Assembly: GCA_009789175.1 (NCBI GenBank)
Contig: CP046866.1
Coordinates: forward strand, 2,790,001-2,854,000
Length of the DNA stretch: 64,000 nt
Origin: Salinibaculum litoreum
Lineage (GTDB): Archaea; Halobacteriota; Halobacteria; Halobacteriales; Haloarculaceae
Direction of reading: 5' to 3'
Part shown: piece after piece, positions 1-9,800 of the stretch
Layout: each line of letters starts with the position of its first letter
Numbering within the stretch: the first letter of the stretch is position 1
The notes under the pieces: model-generated
The model's database searches: none
The model's input: the letters and a program-made list of their open reading frames with translations, nothing else
Told to the model about the DNA's origin: nothing
Program-made: the position numbers and the translations under genes

Positions 1-797
1 GCGACATGGTGTCGCTGTACCAGGACGGCGTCGACAAGGAACGGTTCTACTCGCTCGACGGCGATGTGCACGTGATAGACCCGAACTTCCTGATGAACCG
101 CTTTGCCGACTGGAGTCAGGGCGACGTCGACGAACTCACCGAGAACGTCGCGCCCTTCTTCGGGAACTCCATCTACGCTCAGCACTACCCCTGGCACGAC
201 GACTATCGCTACTATACCCTCTATGAGGCCTTCGAGAAACTCGCACAGGTGTTCCAGCGAACCGACCGCTACGAGGCCTTCGAAGCGGTCCACGAGGATT
301 TCAAGTCCAATCTCGCACCGGTCGTCCCGGGCCAGGCCGACCGACCCGAGGTCGCCGTCCTCTGGGGGACCGGCGACCAGCCCGAACAGTTCTACCCGTA
401 CGTCATCGACGAGGGTACCGGGTTCAAACACTTCAACCAACTGGGCGTCCAGGACGCGCTGGCCTCCTCCGACATCAAGGACTTCCACGCCACTCGTGCT
501 GCAATCGACCTCGAAACGGTCCTCGATATCGACCCCGAAGTGCTGATGCTGCGGGGCTATGAAGCCAAATCCGAATCCGAGTTCCAGAACACCGTCGTCG
601 ACTTCCTTCAGGGGCATTCGATAGCCGGCGAACTCACCGCCGTCCAGAACGGCGATGTCTACCGCGCCGGCGGCCTCTATCAGGGACCGATTACCTACAT
701 GGTCCTGACCGAACGGACCGCAAGACAGCTCTATGACACCGACGAGCAACTGTTCGACCGCGAGCGCGTCGCGGATATCGTCGCGGGGGACATCTAA
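1..797 (+). CDS. ABC transporter substrate-binding protein, 5' end cut by window edge
   Basis: The reading frame is open from the first base, so the first ATG in view (position 6) is internal; the N-terminal third lies outside the window. About 264 residues are visible. They align along their whole length with the two genes that follow, sharing the DVHVID, NVAPFxGN and LTAVQNGDVYR stretches and the end motif (V)ADIVxGDI. The family resembles the iron-siderophore/cobalamin periplasmic binding proteins (FepB/BtuF type); the ligand cannot be read from sequence. It sits one base upstream of the next paralogue and is almost certainly cotranscribed with it. A lipobox is expected upstream but not visible. 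Confidence 0.8.
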   Translation, partial: DMVSLYQDGVDKERFYSLDGDVHVIDPNFLMNRFADWSQGDVDELTENVAPFFGNSIYAQHYPWHDDYRYYTLYEAFEKLAQVFQRTDRYEAFEAVHEDFKSNLAPVVPGQADRPEVAVLWGTGDQPEQFYPYVIDEGTGFKHFNQLGVQDALASSDIKDFHATRAAIDLETVLDIDPEVLMLRGYEAKSESEFQNTVVDFLQGHSIAGELTAVQNGDVYRAGGLYQGPITYMVLTERTARQLYDTDEQLFDRERVADIVAGDI

Positions 798-798
798 C

Positions 799-2001
799 AT
801 GTTCGGTGAGCACACCCCTGTCGAGTCGACCCGGCGAGAATACGTCAAATACGGCACCGCGATGTTGGCCGGCGGCGCACTTGCCGGCTGTGTCGACGGG
901 AGTTCCGACGACGAAGACACCAGCGGCTCGTACACGGCGACGATGCCCCCCGTCGGGGAACTCACACTCGAAGAGCCACCCTCGTCCTGGGTCGGCGGAC
1001 TCGGATTTACCGCTGACGTGTTGACGGCACTCGGGCAGGCCGACGGCGTCGTCGGGATGGTCGACCCCACCTTCTGGTACACCGGCTTCTATGACTTCCT
1101 CGACGGTGTGAGTGTCCCCTCTCCCGACGACATCGACCGGATTACGACACAGGACCGCGATACCAACGTCGAAAAACTGTACGAACTCGACCCGGACCTC
1201 ATCGCGACCGACCCCAATCCGCTGATTGCCATCTACGGGCTGGACAAGGAGGAGGCCGCCACCATCGACGAGAACATCGCCCCGTGGTTCGGGAACGGGA
1301 GCCGCCGCAAGCGCTTCGACGGCTGGACGCACTGGCCGAAGGGGGAGCCGTACGCCTATCTCTCGATACCGGAGTACGTCAGCAAGTACGCGGCTCTGTT
1401 CGGCGAGCAAGACCGCGGTGACGCGTTGCTCGACCTCTACGAGCCGTTCATCGAGAACGTCCGTGAGCGCGTCCCGCCGGAGAGCGAGCGCCCGTCGCTT
1501 GCACTGGTCAACGGCCGCTACAACCCCGAGAACCGGGACGGCTGGGTCGTCTACAATCCCGTCTCCCAGGTCGAGAAGACGTGGGGCAAAAAACAGTACC
1601 GCGACCTCCAGGTCGTCGATGCCTTCGAAGGCGAATACGGCGGGCAGTCCTCGGTCAAAGTCGGCTACGAAGGGCTCTTGGAGCAGGACCCGGACGTCAT
1701 CATCTTCAACTTCGGTATCACGTACCGTGATTTCCAGGGGGACAACCTCGTCCGGAAACAACGCGAGTTGCTCGAAGACCACCCTGTCGGGAGCAAGGTT
1801 ACCGCGGTCCAGAACGGCGATATCTACATCGGCGGAACGCCGTATCAGGGACCCATCATCAACATGTTCCAGACCGAGATGGCCGCAAAGCAACTCTACC
1901 CCGAGGAGTTCGGCTCCTATCCGGGCTACGGCGAACTCTCCGAGAGTGAACAGCTGTTCGACCGCCAGCGTCTCGCGGACATCGTCAACGGAGAGATTTA
2001 G
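799..2001 (+). CDS. ABC transporter substrate-binding Tat lipoprotein (iron-siderophore/cobalamin type)
   Basis: This 400-residue protein begins at the ATG one base after the previous stop. A longer frame from 733 would overlap the upstream gene and lacks the signal peptide. The N-terminus has twin arginines at residues 12-13 and the lipobox LAGC at 28-31, so export by the Tat route and lipid anchoring at Cys31 are expected. The mature part is a two-lobed binding-protein fold of the FepB/BtuF group. It is the most divergent of the three tandem copies and has an insertion near its C-terminus before the conserved LFDRQRLADIVNGEI end. The substrate is unknown; no permease or ATPase gene lies in the window. 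Confidence 0.85.
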   Translation: MFGEHTPVESTRREYVKYGTAMLAGGALAGCVDGSSDDEDTSGSYTATMPPVGELTLEEPPSSWVGGLGFTADVLTALGQADGVVGMVDPTFWYTGFYDFLDGVSVPSPDDIDRITTQDRDTNVEKLYELDPDLIATDPNPLIAIYGLDKEEAATIDENIAPWFGNGSRRKRFDGWTHWPKGEPYAYLSIPEYVSKYAALFGEQDRGDALLDLYEPFIENVRERVPPESERPSLALVNGRYNPENRDGWVVYNPVSQVEKTWGKKQYRDLQVVDAFEGEYGGQSSVKVGYEGLLEQDPDVIIFNFGITYRDFQGDNLVRKQRELLEDHPVGSKVTAVQNGDIYIGGTPYQGPIINMFQTEMAAKQLYPEEFGSYPGYGELSESEQLFDRQRLADIVNGEI

Positions 2002-3156
2002 ATGACCGAAAACGACGCCACGGCGACCGAATCGACGCGCAGACAGACGCTCAAGTACGGCGGCGCAGTGCTTGCAGGCGGTGCGCTCGCGGGCTGTGCC
2101 GACGACTCGGTGACCGGCGACGGGTCCGGGGTCGGTTCGTATGCGGTGCAAATGGCACCGATGGGTGAGGTGGAATTTGACGATGTCCCCGAGACGTGGC
2201 TCCCGTACGGCGGGGACTACGCGGATATGGGGGTCGCACTCGGGCAGGCCGACGGCATGCTGGGTATCGGCCAGGCTGGGGAGTACTACACTGCTCCATA
2301 CGAGGAACTGCCCGGCGTGAGCGTCGACAAATCGGAGATTGCGAACAACGACCTCGTTGAAGCGGAGATGTCCAAAGAGCTGTTCTATCAACTCGACAGC
2401 GATGTCCACGTCATCGACACGGGGATGTTACGGAACTGGTTCGGGTGGAGCGATGACGATATCGAGGAGATTCGCGACAACGTCGCACCGTTCCTCGGCA
2501 ACATGATTTTCCGGCGGTCGGACAGCTGGCACGACTACCGGTACTACACGCTGTATCAGGCATTCGAGAAGATGGCCGAACTCTTCCAGGAACGGGACCG
2601 CTACGAGGCGTTCAAGTCACTGTACGACGAGTTCATCGCGGACATCCAGGCGCAGTTGCCACCGGCCGACGACCGGCCCAGCGTCTTTCTCACTTTCGAG
2701 AGTTCCGACGAACCCGAAACGTTCTCGCCGTACCGGCTGAACGACAAGGGGACGAGCAAGAAACAGTGGAACGACCTCGGCGTGAGCGACGCACTCTCCG
2801 GGACCGGCGTCGAGAACCTGAGTACGGAGAACCGCAACGAACTCGACTACGAGAACCTGCTCACTATCGACCCCGACGTGTTGCTGGTGCGTGGCCACGA
2901 GGACAAGTCGGCAATCGAGTTCCGGGATGTCGTTCTCGAATACATGCGCGAGCACCCGGTCGGGAGTGAACTCACCGCCGTCCAGAATGGACGGGTGTAC
3001 CGTGGTGGCTACCTCCGGCAGGGACCGATTCACAACCTGTTCCTCACGGAACGCGCCGCGAAACAGCTCTATCCCGATACGTTCGGAGCTGTCACGTCCG
3101 ACGACCGGCTCTTCGACCGCCAGCAGGTTGCAGACATCGTCAACGGGGACATCTGA
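2002..3156 (+). CDS. ABC transporter substrate-binding Tat lipoprotein, third tandem paralogue
   Basis: The start codon follows the upstream TAG directly, so translation is probably coupled. The product has 384 residues, twin arginines at 13-14 and a lipobox LAGC ending at Cys32. It is closest to the truncated first copy: both carry the DVHVID segment, the WHDYRYYTLYxAFEKxA segment and the C-terminal YLRQGPI/LYQGPI region. The same binding-protein family as its neighbours is certain. Transport of an iron chelate or corrinoid is only a family-level expectation. Confidence 0.87.
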   Translation: MTENDATATESTRRQTLKYGGAVLAGGALAGCADDSVTGDGSGVGSYAVQMAPMGEVEFDDVPETWLPYGGDYADMGVALGQADGMLGIGQAGEYYTAPYEELPGVSVDKSEIANNDLVEAEMSKELFYQLDSDVHVIDTGMLRNWFGWSDDDIEEIRDNVAPFLGNMIFRRSDSWHDYRYYTLYQAFEKMAELFQERDRYEAFKSLYDEFIADIQAQLPPADDRPSVFLTFESSDEPETFSPYRLNDKGTSKKQWNDLGVSDALSGTGVENLSTENRNELDYENLLTIDPDVLLVRGHEDKSAIEFRDVVLEYMREHPVGSELTAVQNGRVYRGGYLRQGPIHNLFLTERAAKQLYPDTFGAVTSDDRLFDRQQVADIVNGDI

Positions 3157-3158
3157 CG

Positions 3159-4121
3159 ATGGCGACGACAGCCCCGGACTACGACGTGGTCGTCGTCGGC
3201 GGTGGCCCCGCCGGCTGTTCGGCAGGCATCTACACCGCGCGCTACGGACTCGACACGGTCGTCTTCGACCGCGGCACCTCCTCGCTGCAGCGGTGTGCCT
3301 ACCTGGAGAACTATCTGGGCTTCCCCGCGGGCATCGACATCGAGACCTTCTCCGAGTTGATGCACGACCACGCCGAGACGGCCGGGTGCACTGTCGTCTC
3401 CGAACTGGTCGACACTGTCGAGCGCGGCGCGGACGGCGGGTTCGTCGTCGAGACAGACGGTGCCACCGTCACGAGTACGTACGTCATCGCGGCGACGAGA
3501 TACGGCGGCGAGTATCTCCGCCCGCTCGACGGCGATGCGATGTTCGAGACCCACGAACACGGCGGCGAGGAACACGAACACTTCGACGGGGACTACGCTG
3601 ATGCCGACGGGAAGACGCCGGTCGACGGGCTGTACGTCGCATCGCCAAGCGGTGAGCGCGACGCACAGGCACTGGTCGCCGCCGGACAGGGGGCACACGT
3701 AGCTCGGACGTTGCTTTCGGACTACCGACGTGAGGCTGGCTATCCCGAGGGTGTGCTCGCCAACCGGTACGACTGGGTCCGCCCTGATGCCGAGTTCGAG
3801 GGCGAGTGGGGCGACCGCGAGCGCTGGCGGGCGTGGTTCGACGACCACGTCCCCGACGGGACCGATATCGACGACGACCGTCTTGCGGAGCTACGCGAGC
3901 GGACTGTCGACCGGGCGTTTGACTCCCACCGCGACGATGCCGAGGTCGCCGACCGCACGGAGGCCGGCCACAGAGCCATCGCCGAACGACTCGACCCGGA
4001 CGTACTCGCCGATGTTGTCGACGTGGACCGGGTCCTCCAGCGCGTGGGCGACGAACGGTTACTCGCTGCCGTCGAGGGGTCCGAGCGTGTTGCCGCCGGG
4101 GACGCGTGCGAGACGGAATAG
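3159..4121 (+). CDS. FAD-dependent NAD(P)-disulfide-type oxidoreductase, thioredoxin-reductase-like N-terminus
   Basis: The 320-residue protein opens with a Rossmann dinucleotide-binding motif, VVVVGGGPAGCSAG at about residues 10-23, typical of FAD binding in the thioredoxin reductase family. The CxxC redox pair of real thioredoxin reductases is not visible, so it should not be called TrxB. After about residue 180 it has a charged C-terminal extension rich in Asp, Glu and Arg with no recognised domain. It starts 2 bp after the third binding-protein gene, so it probably belongs to the same transcript. A role in reducing or releasing an imported metal chelate is possible but only inferred from position. 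Confidence 0.75.
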   Translation: MATTAPDYDVVVVGGGPAGCSAGIYTARYGLDTVVFDRGTSSLQRCAYLENYLGFPAGIDIETFSELMHDHAETAGCTVVSELVDTVERGADGGFVVETDGATVTSTYVIAATRYGGEYLRPLDGDAMFETHEHGGEEHEHFDGDYADADGKTPVDGLYVASPSGERDAQALVAAGQGAHVARTLLSDYRREAGYPEGVLANRYDWVRPDAEFEGEWGDRERWRAWFDDHVPDGTDIDDDRLAELRERTVDRAFDSHRDDAEVADRTEAGHRAIAERLDPDVLADVVDVDRVLQRVGDERLLAAVEGSERVAAGDACETE

Positions 4122-4190
4122 TCGCCGTCGACTGCGCGCTGCCCGCGCTGTTTCCGCAGGCTCAAATGCCTCCTTTGGTTACGGTGTAAC

Positions 4191-5387
4191 GTGTCGACCG
4201 AACGGCTCCGCACGTTCCTGCCCTCCGCCAGCTATCGGTCGAAGATGCTGCTCGTGCTGGCGCTGGGGTGGGCGACGCTGCAGGGCGGGCGCTTTCTTTT
4301 GCCCCCGTTGCTTCCGCCCATCACTGCGGAGTTTTCGCTTTCCTCGGGGGCGGCCGGTCTCGCGTTGACCGCGTTCGGGCTGGTCTATGCCGTCACTCAG
4401 TACCCCAGTGGGACCTACTCGGATAGCCTCTCGCGGGCAACACTCATCCTGCCGGGCTTTCTGGTCTTGCTCGTTGGTTTCGTCCTCACGGGACTCTCGC
4501 CGACGGCTGCCGTGTTCGTCCTGGCGCTGCTCGCCCTCGGTGCCGGGAAGGGCCTGTTCGCCAGCCCTTCGCGGGCGCTGCTGGGGGACCTGTTTACCAG
4601 CACGCGCGGGCGGGCGCTTGGCATCTACTCGGCCGGGACGGACCTCGGCGGTCTCCTCGCGGCAGGACTCGCGGCGTTCGTCCTCGCGACGACCGTCTGG
4701 CGCGTGGCGTTTGTACCGGTCGTCTTCGTCCTCGCTGCGGTGACAGCCCTGTTCGTCGTCTGGAACCGGGACGCCTACACCATCGAGCGTGTCCCGTTGA
4801 CGCCGGGAGAGACGCTCCGTCGCATTCTCGCCACGCCTGCCCAGCGGGAGCGCCTGCTTGCGTACTCGCTGTTTTATTTCGTCGTCGGCGGGCTGACGAA
4901 CTTCTATCCCCTCTTGCTGGTCGAGAACGGTGGGTTCTCGGCCGCCCGGGCAAGTGGCGTCTTCGCTCTCCTGTTTGCGGTCGGTATCGTCGTGAAACCG
5001 ACCGCCGGGGAGGTCAGCGACCGCTACCCGCGCTTGCTGGTGAGCATTCTCAGCCTCCTTATCGGTGCCGCCGGACTGGCCATCATTATCCTCGGGACAT
5101 CGCTCCCGGCGGTCGCGCTCGGGACTGTGCTTGCCTCTATCGGCTACAAGACGCAGTTCCCTATCGCCGACGCCGCCGTCATAGAGGCCGCCCCCGAGGG
5201 CAGCGTCGGTGGCGACCTCGGGGCTGCTCGTGCGGTCTTTCTCACCGCGAACGCACTCGGCCCGGGCTTCGTCGGTCTGGTCGCCGATGCCGCCGACTTC
5301 GCCGTCGCTTTCTGGATACTCGCGGGCACGCTCGTCCTCGCGGCTGCGGTCCTCACCCGACAGTACCGCCGCTCTGTGAGCGGGTAA
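4191..5387 (+). CDS. MFS transporter
   Basis: The frame starts with GTG at 4191 and encodes 398 residues with about twelve hydrophobic segments. The loop after the second helix (YPSGTYSDSLSR) matches the A-motif region of major facilitator proteins, and a repeat of it (VSDRYPR) occurs in the second half near residue 280. No substrate-specific signature was recognised. It is separated from the upstream oxidoreductase by 69 bp and probably has its own promoter. Confidence 0.85.
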   Translation: MSTERLRTFLPSASYRSKMLLVLALGWATLQGGRFLLPPLLPPITAEFSLSSGAAGLALTAFGLVYAVTQYPSGTYSDSLSRATLILPGFLVLLVGFVLTGLSPTAAVFVLALLALGAGKGLFASPSRALLGDLFTSTRGRALGIYSAGTDLGGLLAAGLAAFVLATTVWRVAFVPVVFVLAAVTALFVVWNRDAYTIERVPLTPGETLRRILATPAQRERLLAYSLFYFVVGGLTNFYPLLLVENGGFSAARASGVFALLFAVGIVVKPTAGEVSDRYPRLLVSILSLLIGAAGLAIIILGTSLPAVALGTVLASIGYKTQFPIADAAVIEAAPEGSVGGDLGAARAVFLTANALGPGFVGLVADAADFAVAFWILAGTLVLAAAVLTRQYRRSVSG

Positions 5388-5517
5388 GACCCTGACGACG
5401 AACGTCTCCTGCAGTCGGCTCACCCGAGGAGATCTTGGGACTACCCGGAAGAGCGACAGCCGACGTGTCAGCGGCTCCCTTCCTCGAACGGGACTCACCG
5501 TCTCGTGGTATCAACGG

Positions 5518-6489
5518 CTACGCTGCCGTGGCGAGGATGAATGCGAACACCCCGGCAAGAAACGCGGCCACGGTGAACACGAAGCCGGTCAGTTTCACCC
5601 GCCGTCCGTAGGTATCGAGTTCGTCACTGGTGTAGAGGATGGTAACGAGCCGTGAGGGATGGCGGAACGGGCTCGGCGGCCGCGGTTCCGGAATCCGCTC
5701 GCGGAGTCGCCGGTACTCGGTGAACGACCAGATACCGTAGCCCACGAGTGCAGCGATGCAGGCAAGCGCCGCACCGAAGGCTGCCAGTATCGTGAGTCCG
5801 ACCGCGTCCGTCAGACCAGCCTGTATTGACGACGATTCCGCTGTGTACACGAGAAACGCCGTCGCGACGAGTGCCGCAAAGAAGACGACTGGTGCAATCA
5901 GCAAGAGGCGCTTGCTGAGGCGGTTCACCGTGTCACGGTCGACCCCGAACAGCGTCTCGTAACGCGTCGGTTCGTGTTCGCTTTCCGGCCGTAACTCCGT
6001 GTTCTGGCCGGGAGTGCGCGCCCCGACGGCGTGCAGCGTCGTCAGGATGGCAATAAGGCCGCCGAAACCAACGAACTTGAACGGGGCGAGCGTCGTCTGC
6101 CGTTCGAGAAACGCCTTATCCGGTGCGTCGGGGTCGACGTACGCAGTCGCCGTTTCGTTGACCTCGTACGGTTCCAGGACGCTTTCCGCATCACTCCGGA
6201 CGGTGTACATCGGGCTGGTTGTCCCGGGGAACACCTGATTGCTCGTATACTCTGTGCCGCGATACTGGTAGGTGTGTTCGACGGTGACGCGATAGTAGAG
6301 TCTCCGACCGTCTGACTTGCTGATTTCCGTGTCGGTGACGGTCGTCTCGACGGCAACGGCATCGTCAACGGCGTCCGCTTGCTGGACGTAATCGTACCCG
6401 CCGTAGCCTGCTACACCAACGCCGATGACAATCGCGAGAAGCATCAGCGGGGTAACCGTGATTGGGACTCCACGCAGCGTAAACTGCAT
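5518..6489 (-). CDS. DUF3592-type membrane protein
   Basis: The 323-residue product has an N-terminal membrane helix (about residues 12-30), an exposed beta-rich region (about 40-135) with the pattern YYRVTVEHTYQYRGTEY typical of DUF3592 domains, and about four later membrane segments. The exposed part ends with a DPDAPDKAFL stretch common in this family. Function is unknown. A TATA-like element (CTTTATTATC on the minus strand, near 6516-6526) lies about 30 bp upstream of the ATG. Confidence 0.7.
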   Translation of the reverse strand: MQFTLRGVPITVTPLMLLAIVIGVGVAGYGGYDYVQQADAVDDAVAVETTVTDTEISKSDGRRLYYRVTVEHTYQYRGTEYTSNQVFPGTTSPMYTVRSDAESVLEPYEVNETATAYVDPDAPDKAFLERQTTLAPFKFVGFGGLIAILTTLHAVGARTPGQNTELRPESEHEPTRYETLFGVDRDTVNRLSKRLLLIAPVVFFAALVATAFLVYTAESSSIQAGLTDAVGLTILAAFGAALACIAALVGYGIWSFTEYRRLRERIPEPRPPSPFRHPSRLVTILYTSDELDTYGRRVKLTGFVFTVAAFLAGVFAFILATAA

Positions 6490-6642
6490 TGTGTACGGGG
6501 TGTAGAAAGAGACGATAATAAAGCCGCACGCGCTGTTTCTGTGGCAGCAACTATGGCGGCACCGGAGAGACTTCGGCGTCAGTCACGGCGATACCTGACC
6601 CAGTCTCGTCTCACACACGCACTTGACCGCTCTGCTCTTTCG

Positions 6643-6726
6643 AACGTGGGCGAAAAAGACAGCCCTCGCTCCGCTCGGGCTGTTCTATTCGGCTTCAGCC
6701 GACGCGACCGGCTCGATTGTGATGTC
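6643..6726 (-). repeat. Duplicated ileS 3' end with terminator, second copy
   Basis: This 84-bp segment is identical to 6785-6868. It contains the last 13 codons of ileS, the stop codon and the terminator hairpin. It lies 58 bp downstream of the real gene end and is not in frame with it. The 58-bp spacer is a member of the dispersed repeat described elsewhere. Confidence 0.95.
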
Positions 6727-6727
6727 A

Positions 6728-6825
6728 CATCCACCTTTTTCATCGTCGGGTGTGCTCCCGTCGGTCGCACACCACTCCTTGAAAAACGTGGGCGAAAAAG
6801 ACAGCCCTCGCTCCGCTCGGGCTGT
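6728..6825 (+). repeat. Dispersed terminator-like repeat, copy 1 (short form)
   Basis: The stretch carries, in order, a CCACCTTTTTC block, a GTCGGGTGTG..GTCGCAC segment, ACCACTCCTTGAAAAACGTGGG, GCGAAAAAG and a closing hairpin. The same order is found at 12530-12639 and, inverted, at 39313-39421. It lies directly at the 3' end of ileS and overlaps its terminator. Confidence 0.75.
6795..6825 (-). terminator. ileS terminator hairpin
   Basis: On the minus strand the arms ACAGCCC (6819-6825 read in reverse) and GGGCTGT (6801-6807) flank an 11-base loop and are followed by CTTTTTC. The hairpin starts 1 base after the ileS stop codon. A second identical hairpin exists in the duplicated copy at 6659-6683. 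Confidence 0.8.
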
Positions 6826-6826
6826 T

Positions 6827-9800
6827 CTATTCGGCTTCAGCCGACGCGACCGGCTCGATTGTGATGTCCATCTCGACACCCTCGACATCCCAGACCTCTC
6901 GATGGCCCTCCGAGAGATCACCGAGGTCGGCTGCACGGACTTCCTCTTTGATGAGTGACTCGTGTTCCTGAACGAGGTCGGCCACACGGTCGTCGTCGAT
7001 GGCGAGGTCTACCTGAATCTCCTCCTCGATATCCAGATCGAGGTTCTTGCGCATCTCCTGGACGCGGCGGATGACCTCGCGGGCGTAGCCCTCGCTCTCG
7101 ATGTCCTCGGTCAGCGAGGTGTCGACGTAGACGACGCCCGCACTGTCGAGCGCCTCGAACTCCGTGCCCGAGACCCCTTCGGGGGTCTCGGTGACAAACT
7201 CGACCATCTCCTCTGTCAACTCGACATCCAGCCCGGTCGTCTCCTCGACGGCGGCTTCGAGCGCGGCGAGGTCCGGCTCGCTCACGCGGGCGTCGTTGAG
7301 CGCCTGCATGACGGGACCGGCGTCGTCGCCGAACTCCGGACCGAGGACGCTCATGTCCGCCTGTGCGGAGTACTGCAACTCGCCCCAGCCGTCTTCGGTG
7401 CCGACTACGTCGACCGCGCGGGCGTTCAGCCGGTCCGCGATGAGGTCCCGGCGGCGCTGTACGGCCTCGGCGACGCGCTCGTCGGGCACGTCCACGACCA
7501 CTTCGGGAACGGGCCAGCGGAGCTTGCGCTCGGCCTGCTGGCGGGCGTTCGAGCCGGCTTCCTCGACGGCGCGAACGACCTCGATGTCGGCTTCGAGGTC
7601 CGGGTCACGCAGGGCGGCGTCGGGCTCGGGCCAGTCCTCCATGTGGACCGTATCGTGGCCGTCCTCGCCGGTGAGCGTGGTGTAGATGTCGTCGGCCACC
7701 AGCGGCGCGTAGGGCGCAAACAGCGCGACCACCTCGGTCAGCAGGTGATAGAAGGTGGCGTAGGCGGCCTGTTTGGAGGCGCTGTCCTCTTCTTCCCACA
7801 TCCGCTCGCGGACCACCTGGATGTAAAAGCGCGAGACATCTTCGACGACGAACTCCAGCAGGGCATCGAGTGCGCGGTCCTGCCGGAACTGGTCCCAGTG
7901 GTCGGCCATCTCGCTTTCGACGGCCTGCAGCCGGGAGAGGACCCACTCGTCGACCGTCTCCAGTTGGGCGTCTTCGATGGTCACTTCCCCGGGGTCGAAG
8001 CCATCGAGGCGCATGTAGGGGAGCGGGAACCGGAAGACGTTCCAGAGGATGTTCAGGTCGCGTTGCATGTTCTCGATTTCGTCCCACGAGAAGCGCATGT
8101 CGTCGCCCTGCGGGTTCACCGACAGCAGGAACAGCCGCATCGGGTCCGCGCCGTGTTCCTCGATGACCTCGTGGGGTGTGACGACGTTGCCGATGGACTT
8201 GGACATCTTCCGGCCGTCCTCGGCAAGCGCCCACCCGTGCATCATGACCTGCTCGTATGGCGTCTCGCCGAGTGCGGCCGTACTCATCCCCAGCTGGGAC
8301 CAGAACCACCCGCGAGTCTGGTCGTGGGCCTCCATGATGAGGTCCGCGGGCCACAGTTCTTCGAAGTCCCCTTCCTGTGCGGGATAGTTCAGCGTGCCCC
8401 ACGTCGCGACCGAGGAGTCGAGCCACACGTCGAACACGTCCGCAACGCGTGTGTACGTCGTTCCGTCCTCGGTGATGGTCAGGTCGTCGACGGTCGGCTT
8501 GTGCAGGTCCACCTCAGAGGGGTCGACATCCTGGTCGACACGCTCGGCCAGTTCCTCGCGGTCGCCGACGACAATCCACTCCTCCGGGCTCGGATTGTCC
8601 GTCCCTTCGGGCGTCCAGATGGGGATTGGGATGCCCCAGTATCGCTGCCGGGAGACGTTCCAGTCCGGCGAGTCCTCGACGAAGTTGCGGAAGCGCTCGT
8701 CGCGGGCCTCCTGTGGGTACCACTCGCTGTCGTCGATGTTCGCGAGGAGGTCGTCTTTGATGTCGGTGACCGTGATGAACCACTGGTCGGTGACGATGCG
8801 GACGATTTCATTATCGCAGCGCCAGCAGTGTCCCTCGTTGATGCTGTGGCCGTCCTCGCTTGCCAGCAGGACCCCTTTCTCCTCCAGCGTCGCGATGACA
8901 TCGTCGTCGGCATCCCGGACGTACTGGCCGGCGAACTCGCCGGCTTGCTCGGTGAAGACGCCATCGGGACCGACTGGCGAGAAGACATCAAGCCCGAGTT
9001 CCTGGCCGCGCTCGAAGTCCTCCTCACCGTGGCCGGGCGCGGAGTGGACCAGTCCAGTCCGGTCGGCCTCGACGTAGTCGGCGGTGTAGACCTGCCCTGC
9101 TCCCTCGAAGTCGGGATACTCGGGGACCTCCTCCTGCATGGGGTGTTCGTACTCCCAGCCGACCAGGTCGTCGCCGGACAGTTCCTCGACGATGTCCCAG
9201 TCGTCGTACTCGGCCCAGTCGGCGACTTCCTCGGCGACCGCTTCTGCGACGTAGATGCGCTCGGTTTCGCCCTCGCGCTCGCCGTCGATACCGACGTAGC
9301 TGAGTTCTTCGTCGACGGCGACGAAGGTGTTGGCGACGATGGTCCAGGGCGTGGTGGTCCAGATGACGAGGTTCCCCTCGCGCTCCGAGAGGGGGAATTT
9401 CACGTAGATCGAGGGCGCGCTGACTTCGTCGCGTTCGACTTCGTTGTTGGCAATGGCAGTCTCACAGCGAGGACACTGATTGATGGCCCGCTGGCCCTGT
9501 TCGACGAGGCCACGCTCGTGTGCCTGCTTGAATCCCCACCAGGCGGCCTCCATGTACTCCGGTGAGACCGTCTTGTATGGGTCGTCCCAGTCCATCCAGA
9601 CGCCGATTGACTGGAAGTCCTCTTGCAGGCCTTCGAGTTGCTCGTCGGCGAAGTCCTTGCACTCCTCGATGAACTTCTCCTCGCCGTACTCCTCGATGTC
9701 CTTCTTGGAGTCGAAATCCAGCCGTTCCTCGACTTTCGTCTCGATGGGCAGGCCGTGCATGTCATAGCCCGGCCGGTCGGTCACGTCATACCCCTGCATG

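Noticed and set aside
691-2409. Long minus-strand open frame of 572 codons across the binding-protein genes
   Set aside because: It is the antisense shadow of two clear lipoprotein genes; long antisense frames are common in GC-rich haloarchaeal DNA, and the plus-strand genes have signal peptides and family similarity.
3159-4121. Annotation as thioredoxin reductase
   Set aside because: The N-terminal FAD motif fits, but no CxxC redox pair is visible and the C-terminal part is atypical.
6962-9565. Plus-strand open frame of 867 codons opposite ileS
   Set aside because: It mirrors codons of ileS, a certain gene, and shows no family similarity or plausible composition.
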